A DNA stretch of 64,000 nt from Halomonas salinarum (lineage in GTDB: Bacteria; Pseudomonadota; Gammaproteobacteria; Pseudomonadales; Halomonadaceae): the NCBI RefSeq assembly GCF_012062845.1, contig NZ_WWNB01000013.1, forward strand, positions 31,771-95,770, given 5' to 3'. The stretch's first letter is position 1, and every line of letters starts with the position of its first letter. Below, one piece after another: positions 1 through 5,810 of the stretch. The position numbers were made by a program, and so were the translations under genes. The notes under the pieces are model-generated. The model made no database searches and was not told the origin of the DNA. It saw nothing but the letters and a program-made list of their open reading frames with translations.

Positions 1-1
1 C

Positions 2-283
2 CCGGTGCTGTGCGCGAGGAACGTGACAAGCGAAGAAGAGGCGATCGCGCTCGCCAATGACTCCGCGTTTGGCCTGGCCGCCACCGTGATCAGCGGTGAT
101 GCCGAGCGCGCCAAGCGCGTCGGCCGCGCCCTGAGAGCCGGCAGCATCTGGTTCAATACCGAGCAACTGGTACTGCCCGAAACCGGTTGGGGTGGCTTTG
201 GCATCAGCGGCATCGGCCGCGAACTGGGGCCCTGGGGCCTGGCTGGCTATCTCGAGGTCAAGCATATCGTCGGCCCCGCCTGA
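2..283 (+). CDS. Aldehyde dehydrogenase family protein, C-terminal fragment
   Basis: Only the last 93 residues are in the window; the reading frame is open to the left edge, so the start and the catalytic Cys/Glu domain lie outside. The visible part matches the end of NAD(P)-dependent aldehyde dehydrogenases: EEEAIALANDS, FGLAATV, the segment GSIWFN, then GWGGFGISGIGRELG and a final Y-x-E-VKHI tail. The GWGGF-x-x-SGIGRE stretch resembles betaine aldehyde-type members, but substrate cannot be judged from this fragment. It is followed after about 40 bp by a strong hairpin terminator. Family call is secure; exact enzyme is not. Confidence 0.9.
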   Translation, partial: PVLCARNVTSEEEAIALANDSAFGLAATVISGDAERAKRVGRALRAGSIWFNTEQLVLPETGWGGFGISGIGRELGPWGLAGYLEVKHIVGPA

Positions 284-324
284 GCCACGCGGCGATCCGA
301 CACCGGACCGCCGTTGCGCTTGCC

Positions 325-357
325 AAAAAAAGAGACCGCCGCGGCGGTCTCTTTTTT
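325..357. terminator. Bidirectional rho-independent terminator
   Basis: Near-perfect palindrome: an A-run, GAGACCGCC, a 2-nt centre, GGCGGTCTC, then a T-run. It lies between the aldehyde dehydrogenase gene (plus) and the convergent small gene at 405-743 (minus), so it can end transcription from both sides. Confidence 0.9.
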
Positions 358-404
358 CGTTCAGCTTGTGTTTCGTGTGCGCCTGTCAGCAGGCGCAGGA
401 GCCA

Positions 405-743
405 TCAGGCGGCGCCGGGCACTTCAGCGAAGTGGTTACAGGCATGATGATAAAGGATGCTGGCATAGCCATTGCGATTAAGAAGCTTGTGGATCTTGGC
501 CGGATCCTGATCTTCGAGGGCGCGGTGCAGCTTGGCCTGCTGCTCTGAATCGATAGCCTCATACCAGTGGAAGGGCGTGCCTTCGGCTTGGGCCTGTTCG
601 GCCTTCTGCATGAGATCAATCTCCACTCGACCGCCCTGTTGATAGAGCAGGTCGTAGCCTTCCTGGCGCTCCGCGGCGGGAACATCACAGGGCTTCTCCA
701 TCGCTTCCAGTACATTGACGTAGTAATAGCTAAGCGGCTGCAT
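405..743 (-). CDS. Hypothetical protein, 112 aa
   Basis: I do not recognise this family. The frame is open further upstream, but the start at 743 (MQPLSYYYVNVLEAM) is chosen because AAGGAG sits just 5' of that ATG and the residues before it look non-coding. The product is soluble, acidic and probably mostly helical, with no signal peptide or membrane segment. It has a Tyr-rich start (SYYYVN), a central EQAQAEGTPFHWYEAID and a C-terminal part with two His pairs (ILYHHACNHF) that could bind metal, though this is a guess. It stands alone, converging on the aldehyde dehydrogenase gene. Confidence 0.65.
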   Translation of the reverse strand: MQPLSYYYVNVLEAMEKPCDVPAAERQEGYDLLYQQGGRVEIDLMQKAEQAQAEGTPFHWYEAIDSEQQAKLHRALEDQDPAKIHKLLNRNGYASILYHHACNHFAEVPGAA

Positions 744-1003
744 CTCGGCTCCTTCTAAGGAAATTGTTGTCTCGCCAACGAGCGTTTTGCCGTTATTACC
801 GGCCACTCCACCATGGGAGGGCTCACTTCGAGTGTATCTCACACACGGCGATCCGACAGCCATCTGAGCATGCCATATTGCGCTTCGCCCTCTGTGTTCT
901 GAAAGCGTCCACATTGCCATTCTCATCACGACCCTGTAAGGATGAATTCTCCTACCTTCATTTCGCTGACCAGCAGATGTGCCATGACTCGACCCGCTTC
1001 GCT

Positions 1004-1039
1004 CTCACTGACAGAGACCACCTCACTGACAGAGGCCAC
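1004..1039 (+). repeat. 18-bp tandem duplication abutting a start codon
   Basis: Two adjacent 18-bp units, 1004-1021 and 1022-1039, begin CTCACTGACAGAG and differ at one position (A in the first, G in the second). The second unit supplies the AGAGG that serves as ribosome binding site for the ATG at 1041. The unit is a whole number of codons, so if translation begins further upstream it would encode a repeated SLTET/SLTEA hexapeptide. Confidence 0.75.
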
Positions 1040-1040
1040 A

Positions 1041-1466
1041 ATGAGCGCTGACGGCTTGCCCGCCTGGGGCAAGGAATGCCTGATCTCGCTTTTTATCGCG
1101 GTCTGTCTCGCCATCCTAACACTTGGCGCCGGGATCCTTTTCAGGGCGCAAGGGCTTGGCTGGCTGGCGGTTGGCCCGCTGGTGGTGTCGGTTGGCTGGG
1201 TCCTGGCTTGGGGGTTCGTGCTGGTGCGTCACCTCCACAGATCGCTGACCGGCGCCCTGGGCTTCTGGCTTCTTCAGGGAACGCTATGGCACGGCAGCTA
1301 CCGAGATGGGCCGATGAGTGGGCTCGAGACGGCGCTACTGGTCACCTGGGCACTCGCGCTGATTGGCCTGGCCATCGCCCTGGTATCGCTCTGGATCCAA
1401 CAGACGCTCAGATACCAGGGGAGACGCATTCAAGGGACGACGACCGCGTTTTCACCCATCACCTGA
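1041..1466 (+). CDS. Predicted inner-membrane protein, about 141 aa
   Basis: Unrecognised integral membrane protein. After a short N-terminus (MSADGLPAWGKE) come about four hydrophobic segments: ISLFIAVCLAILTLGAGILF, WLAVGPLVVSVGWVLAWGF, a weaker LGFWLLQGTLW and ALLVTWALALIGLAIALV, followed by a basic, Thr-rich tail. The ATG at 1041 is preceded by AGAGG at good spacing. In-frame ATGs at 942 and 984 would give a longer soluble N-terminus and cannot be excluded. The 297 bp upstream (744-1040) shows nothing else recognisable beyond the 18-bp repeat. No functional clue from the neighbours. Confidence 0.55.
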   Translation: MSADGLPAWGKECLISLFIAVCLAILTLGAGILFRAQGLGWLAVGPLVVSVGWVLAWGFVLVRHLHRSLTGALGFWLLQGTLWHGSYRDGPMSGLETALLVTWALALIGLAIALVSLWIQQTLRYQGRRIQGTTTAFSPIT

Positions 1467-1585
1467 TAGCCCCTCCACCTTGCGCGCAGCACCACACACG
1501 CTGGCAAGCGGGTCATCTATACTGCTTGCAGCAGGCCTCGCCGGTCACCTACCAGGCTTCTCCAGAGGCTGGTTCCCGTCAAAGA

Positions 1586-1636
1586 TATGCGCATACCGCA
1601 TATCTCGTATCAGTATTCATCAGTTCCCGAATACTG
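1586..1636 (+). promoter_or_regulatory. Paired palindromes upstream of the DJ-1/PfpI gene (candidate operator)
   Basis: A perfect 10-bp palindrome TATGCGCATA (1586-1595) is followed by an inverted repeat with 8-bp arms, CAGTATTC and GAATACTG (1611-1636), separated by 10 nt. They lie 84-134 bp before the ATG at 1720, a usual place for a regulator site. No matching regulator is identified. Confidence 0.35.
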
Positions 1637-1719
1637 CATGCCTCTCTAGAATGGCCAATATTCGTTAGGCAACGCCCACACCCTTCACGCGCTATTCAAG
1701 ACATCAGCAGGAGCCTCAT

Positions 1720-2406
1720 ATGAGTCAACGTATTCTGATGGTACTGACCTCACACGACCAGCTAGGCGACACCGGCAACAAGACCGGCTTCTGGCTGGAG
1801 GAGCTGGCGGCGCCCTATTACGCCTGCCTGGATGCCGGCGCCGAGGTGACGCTGGCTTCGCCCAAGGGTGGCCAGCCACCGCTCGACCCTGCCAGTGATG
1901 CACAAGACAGCCAGACCGACGCCACCCGCCGCTTCAAGCAGGACGATGCGGCCAATGCGCAGCTCGCCACCACGCATCGTCTGGCGGACATCAAGGCCGA
2001 CGACTTCGACGCCATCTTCTATCCGGGGGGCCACGGCCCGCTATGGGACCTGGTCGACGATGCCGACTCGATCCGCCTGATCGAGACCTTCTGGGCTCAG
2101 CAGAAACCCGTCGCGGCGGTCTGTCATGCGCCCATCGTGCTACTCCATGCCCGTGACGAGAAAGGCGAGCCGCTGGTCAAGGGGCGTGACGTTACCGGCT
2201 TCACCAATGGCGAAGAAGAGGCCGTGGGCCTGACCAACATCGTCCCGCATCTGGTGGAAAACGCACTGATCGACTGCGGCGCCCACTACTCCAAGGCCGA
2301 TGACTTCACGCCCTACACCCGCCGTGATGGCCGCTTGATCACCGGGCAGAATCCGCCCTCTTCCGAGCCGGTGGCCAAGGTGCTACTCGAGGCACTGGGT
2401 CTGTAA
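1720..2406 (+). CDS. DJ-1/PfpI (type 1 glutamine amidotransferase-like) family protein
   Basis: 228 aa, full length for the Hsp31-like branch of the DJ-1/PfpI superfamily. Members act as glyoxalase III, deglycase-like or holding chaperones in the cytoplasm under carbonyl and oxidative stress. The nucleophile elbow AAVCHAP gives Cys135-His136, preceded by the conserved FYPGGHGP loop. The N-terminal KTGFWLEE supplies the acidic partner (Glu27/Glu28), and the FTNGEEEAVGL loop is typical of this branch. The start has an AGGAG site. It precedes an aldo/keto reductase gene, 150 bp on, which would fit a shared role in aldehyde detoxification, but joint transcription is not shown. Confidence 0.9.
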   Translation: MSQRILMVLTSHDQLGDTGNKTGFWLEELAAPYYACLDAGAEVTLASPKGGQPPLDPASDAQDSQTDATRRFKQDDAANAQLATTHRLADIKADDFDAIFYPGGHGPLWDLVDDADSIRLIETFWAQQKPVAAVCHAPIVLLHARDEKGEPLVKGRDVTGFTNGEEEAVGLTNIVPHLVENALIDCGAHYSKADDFTPYTRRDGRLITGQNPPSSEPVAKVLLEALGL

Positions 2407-2557
2407 ACCGCCTGTATTCATCGAATGTGGATCATCCCGCCCTTGGATATGGCCGGGGTGATATCAGCGCTTTTCAGTCGGCTACCGACGCATGGCGACC
2501 TTGTGACCCACGACCGCTCGCCATGTACCGCTTCGCGATCAACGCTACGGAGACTGC

Positions 2558-3370
2558 ATGACTCAGCACACCATGATGCCCAATCCCGGGCTTGGCACCT
2601 TCCGTCTCAAGGGCGACACCCTCAAGAGCGCCGTCACCACCGCACTGGAACTCGGCTATCGGCATATCGATACCGCCCAGATGTATGGCAACGAGGCCGA
2701 GGTCGGCCAGGCCATCGCCGATAGCCAGGTCCCGCGGGACGAGATCTTCCTGACCACCAAGGTCTGGTACGACACCCTCGCCCCCGAGGCACTCAAGCAA
2801 AGCGTCGACGAGAGCCTTGAAAAGCTTGGCACCGAGCAGGTGGACCTGTTGCTGATCCACTGGCCGTCGCCGAATGATGAAGTGCCGATGCGCGATTACC
2901 TCACCGCCCTGCGCGAGGTGCAGAAGGCCAGCAAGACGCGCCATATCGGCGTCTCCAACTTCACCACTGCGCAGATCGACCAGGCGGTGGATATCCTTGG
3001 CGAAGGCGCGCTGCTGACCAATCAGATCGAGGTCCACCCCTTCCTGCAGAACCGCAAGCTGGTGGAGCACTGCAAGCGTCATGACATCGCGGTCACCGCC
3101 TTCATGCCGCTGGCCGTGGGCAAGGTGATGGAGGACGAGACCCTCAAGCGCATCGCCGCAAACCACGATGCGACGCCGGCTCAGATCACCCTGGCCTGGC
3201 TGCAGGCGCTGGATATCGTGACCTTCCCGTCATCCACCAAGGCCGATCATCTCAAGAGCAACCTTGAGGCGCTCTCGATCACCCTGAGCCAGGATGAACT
3301 CGATGAGATCGCGACTCTTGACCGGGGAGAACGCATCGCCAACCCGGACTTCGCCCCCCGCTGGGACTGA
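2558..3370 (+). CDS. dkgB: Aldo/keto reductase (DkgB-like)
   Basis: 270 aa NADPH-dependent aldo/keto reductase, a cytoplasmic (beta/alpha)8 barrel. The catalytic tetrad is complete: Asp38, Tyr43, Lys68 and His101. Further family marks are GYRHIDTAQMYGNE, the IGVSNFT strand, NQIEVHPFLQ and the phosphate-binding PSSTKADHLKSN near the C-terminus. Overall it is closest to 2,5-diketo-D-gluconate reductase B, which in practice reduces methylglyoxal and other aldehydes. The gene lies downstream of the DJ-1/PfpI gene in the same direction and ends before a repeat-rich spacer and a terminator. The dkgB symbol is by resemblance; physiological substrate is unknown. Confidence 0.85.
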   Translation: MTQHTMMPNPGLGTFRLKGDTLKSAVTTALELGYRHIDTAQMYGNEAEVGQAIADSQVPRDEIFLTTKVWYDTLAPEALKQSVDESLEKLGTEQVDLLLIHWPSPNDEVPMRDYLTALREVQKASKTRHIGVSNFTTAQIDQAVDILGEGALLTNQIEVHPFLQNRKLVEHCKRHDIAVTAFMPLAVGKVMEDETLKRIAANHDATPAQITLAWLQALDIVTFPSSTKADHLKSNLEALSITLSQDELDEIATLDRGERIANPDFAPRWD

Positions 3371-3407
3371 TCGCGAACGCAGCGCACTTCACAAACACCA
3401 TGATTTA

Positions 3408-3505
3408 GCCGGAAACAGAGGACTGTAGACATGGGGCCGGAAACACAGGGCCGGAAACACAGGACCGCAAACATCGGGCCGTAAAACCGGCCGTTAAAAT
3501 CTCCG
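3408..3505. repeat. Degenerate 14-bp tandem repeat array
   Basis: About seven head-to-tail 14-bp units. The best copies, GCCGGAAACACAGG at 3436-3449 and 3450-3463, are identical; flanking units at 3408, 3422, 3464, 3478 and 3492 diverge progressively. The array fills most of the spacer between the aldo/keto reductase stop and the terminator. It codes for nothing plausible, and units are contiguous, so it is not a CRISPR. Confidence 0.75.
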
Positions 3506-3524
3506 GAAAAATGCGCTGACATGC

Positions 3525-3561
3525 AAAAGGGGCGGTGGCCATTAGCCACCGCCCCTTTTTT
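3525..3561. terminator. Bidirectional rho-independent terminator
   Basis: 15-bp perfect stem (AAAAGGGGCGGTGGC and its complement) around a CATTA loop, followed by further T residues. It serves the plus-strand aldo/keto reductase gene and the convergent minus-strand small membrane protein. Confidence 0.92.
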
Positions 3562-3671
3562 TACCTGTAGTTAGCGACTGCCCTGGCCACGATGCTCAGG
3601 TTCACCTCTTTGCCGAGTGACTGCCGTCGCGCCCCCACAAGCATTAACCCAAAGGCTTATGAGAAACCGCC

Positions 3672-3707
3672 CTGAGTGTCGCTCTCAGTGCCGCTCTCAG
3701 TGTGGCG
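3672..3707. repeat. 12-bp tandem triplication
   Basis: Three adjacent 12-bp units at 3672, 3684 and 3696 with consensus CTCAGTGYCGCT; the first has GAG for CAG and the last ends GGCG. They end just before the stop codon of the minus-strand gene at 3709. Confidence 0.6.
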
Positions 3708-3708
3708 A

Positions 3709-3924
3709 TCAGCTGCGTTCGTTGCGCTTGCGCCGGCGGTTGCGGCGATAGGTTCGCGCCACTGCCAGCAGAAGCGCCGCCGACACCATCAGCCCAAGCG
3801 TCAGCCCCTGCCAGGGCCGGGCGGCATCCCCCATCACGGTCTCCAAGGTGATGACGGCCGTCAGGCCGGCAGCCTGGCTGCCGATGGCCAGGGCGCGCAG
3901 AATGTCGAAGGCAGGCTTGGCCAT
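3709..3924 (-). CDS. Small membrane protein, 71 aa
   Basis: Not recognised. The start MAKPAFDIL (3924) is favoured because GGAG lies 6 nt upstream; a GTG at 3993 would add 23 residues including a hydrophobic stretch. The product has one moderately hydrophobic segment around AIGSQAAGLTAVITLE, a clear membrane helix LTLGLMVSAALLLAVA, and a strongly basic tail (RTYRRNRRRKRNERS) that should remain in the cytoplasm. It lies downstream of and in the same direction as the YceB-like lipoprotein gene, about 130 bp on. No function can be proposed. Confidence 0.55.
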   Translation of the reverse strand: MAKPAFDILRALAIGSQAAGLTAVITLETVMGDAARPWQGLTLGLMVSAALLLAVARTYRRNRRRKRNERS

Positions 3925-4054
3925 GAAAGCTCCGGGTGTAAATAACGCGATGAGTGTGAACAGAAAGACGAGGCGATGAGGCGCCACTCCCACGCATGGC
4001 GCCTCATCATACCCAAGATCGCCGCCGACGGGACGGCAAGGAAAACCTGCCGGA

Positions 4055-4615
4055 TTAGCGCCCCGGCTTCAACACCAGCCGCCCGGGCTCGATATCCAGG
4101 GTCACGGCTCGGGAGGCCAGACGCTCCTTCCAGCCCCAGCCCATGGCATCCGGGTCCAGACGATAGACCGGCACGCTCTCAAGCGTCTGGGCAACCAGGC
4201 GCACCACCAGGTCGGTGACCGGAGCGATATCCATCGGCAACCAGGGCGCATCGATACGGCTATCGAGCAGCGAAAGCCGCCGCAGGTAGATCGCCCTTTC
4301 ATCACTGTCGTAGTAAGGCGTACCTTCAAGGCTGAGCGCCACATCCGCGGGCAGGTTGGAGGCGAAGGCGTTGACGGCGACGCGGCCGGCCACCGCCAGG
4401 CGTATCACGTCGCGACCGTCGGGGCCGACAGCGAGATCGGTCGACTCAAGCGTCAACGACAGCGGCGAACCGGACTTGAGCTGGGCACGGTCGAAGCCTT
4501 CCACGGCCGCCGTCAGCTCCTCTTGCATGGTGGCCTCGCTGACCGAGTAGGACAGGCTGGAGCAGCCGCTCAGGCCAAGCAGGCAGATCAGAACCAGGGG
4601 GACAAGGTGGCGCAT
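4055..4615 (-). CDS. Lipoprotein of the DUF1439 (YceB-like) family
   Basis: 186 aa precursor. The start MRHLVPLVLICLLGLSGC is chosen because GGAGA precedes the ATG and a clean signal peptide with lipobox LSGC follows; longer upstream starts would bury that signal. The mature protein resembles E. coli YceB: a beta-rich lipid-binding-like fold with alternating strands (LTLESTDLAVG, DVIRLAVAGRVAVNAF) and the conserved end VYRLDPD--GW and RLVLKPGR. After Cys come Ser-Ser, so outer-membrane sorting by Lol is expected. Function of the family is unsettled; a role in envelope lipid handling is inference. Confidence 0.8.
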   Translation of the reverse strand: MRHLVPLVLICLLGLSGCSSLSYSVSEATMQEELTAAVEGFDRAQLKSGSPLSLTLESTDLAVGPDGRDVIRLAVAGRVAVNAFASNLPADVALSLEGTPYYDSDERAIYLRRLSLLDSRIDAPWLPMDIAPVTDLVVRLVAQTLESVPVYRLDPDAMGWGWKERLASRAVTLDIEPGRLVLKPGR

Positions 4616-4879
4616 CGGGCAAGTCTCCGTGAGATGAGTGGGGCCATCCTGTCCCATTCCAGCCCCGCCGCCAAGAGGCAGTGCCTGCTTGTCTGTCGTT
4701 CTTCCTCCAAAACTGCGCCCGCTCGCCGTCAGGCATGAAACCGGCATCGAGAAAGCGAAGATCGCCAGCGTGACAGCCAACGAACGAGGCAGTAGGCTGA
4801 ATTGCCCGGTTGCCTCGCGGCATGGGGACGACTTACCTCGACTGCCTCTCGTTTCTCACGACTCCCGGAGCCCGCTGAC

Positions 4880-5677
4880 ATGGATGCCCTGGCCCTCGGT
4901 CCGCTTCTGATCTCACTGCCGCGTCTCTATGCCCTGGCCGCAGCGCTGCTGCTGCTGGTGCTGAGCCTTGCGCTCCTCGGCCTGCCCCGTGGCCGCCATG
5001 TACGCTGGTTCAATGGTGTACTGCTTGTCTGGCTGATCGGCGCGCGCCTGGGGTATGTTGTCACCCATTTCGAAAGCTTCGCCGGCGCTCCGTTGGATAT
5101 CCTCAAATTTTGGCAGCCCGGCTATCAGGGCCTAGCGGGGCTCTTCGCCGCCAGTGTCTGGACGATCTGGACACTGCGCGACCACATGGGAAGGCAGCTT
5201 GGCAGCCTGGCGCTATTGCTCGGCTGTTCGGCACTGTGGCTGGCGCTGGTCGGCTGGAACCCGCTGGGTGGCAGCCTCAGTCTGCGTTCGCTGCCCGAGT
5301 TGACACTTGAGAACCTCGACGGCGAGCCGGTGGCACTCGAGACACTCACCGGCCAACCGGTGCTGATCAACCTATGGGCCACCTGGTGTCCGCCCTGCCT
5401 GCGAGAGATGCCACTACTCGAGGACGTCGCCAACCGTGACGACATCACCGTGGTCGTTGCCAACCAGGGGGAAGAGCTTCTTCAAGTGGTGCGCTACCTG
5501 GATGACCAGAACCTCTCATTCGACCAGGCCCTGCTCGACCCGCAGCAGCGTCTAAGCGTGATCGCCGAGTCCCCGGGGCTGCCCACCAGCCTCTATTTCG
5601 ATGCCGACGGCCGGCTGGTCGAGCACCATGTGGGCGAGCTCAGCCGTGCTCAGCTGGAGGCCTGGACGAGCCCTTGA
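4880..5677 (+). CDS. Membrane-anchored TlpA-type thioredoxin with a partial Lgt-like N-terminal domain
   Basis: 265 aa, start MDALALG preceded by GGAG. Residues about 1-135 hold four hydrophobic helices. They contain GARLGYVVTHFESFAGAPLD followed by ILKFWQPGYQGLAGL, which reads like the middle of prolipoprotein diacylglyceryl transferase (Lgt). The Lgt catalytic His in its SFHGGL motif is replaced (GYQGLAGL), so transferase activity is unlikely. Residues about 145-265 are a periplasmic thioredoxin fold with the redox motif WCPPC, LINLWATWCPP and the cis-Pro loop GLPTSLYFD. It probably reduces disulfides outside the cytoplasm, with electrons perhaps passed through the membrane part. The 264 bp upstream (4616-4879) shows nothing else. 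Confidence 0.85.
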   Translation: MDALALGPLLISLPRLYALAAALLLLVLSLALLGLPRGRHVRWFNGVLLVWLIGARLGYVVTHFESFAGAPLDILKFWQPGYQGLAGLFAASVWTIWTLRDHMGRQLGSLALLLGCSALWLALVGWNPLGGSLSLRSLPELTLENLDGEPVALETLTGQPVLINLWATWCPPCLREMPLLEDVANRDDITVVVANQGEELLQVVRYLDDQNLSFDQALLDPQQRLSVIAESPGLPTSLYFDADGRLVEHHVGELSRAQLEAWTSP

Positions 5678-5810
5678 GCGTGCTATCGGCGGTTTGAGCC
5701 CAACCACCTACTTAAGCCGCGCCCCGCTTTGCTGTAAGATACCGCGCCCTGTCGTCGCCGGCCCTTGTGCCGGTTGCGTGCGCATCGACCCTTTCAGTAT
5801 CCGAGGCAGC

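Noticed and set aside
2474..3166. 230-codon minus-strand ORF opposite the aldo/keto reductase
   Set aside because: Antisense shadow of a gene with complete catalytic residues on the plus strand.
3408..3505. CRISPR-like array
   Set aside because: Units of 14 bp are contiguous with no spacers, and no cas gene is present in the window.
3247..3549. Minus-strand 100-codon ORF with internally repeated residues
   Set aside because: The repeated VLCFR-type peptide is simply the translation of the 14-bp tandem array, and the rest is antisense to the aldo/keto reductase gene.
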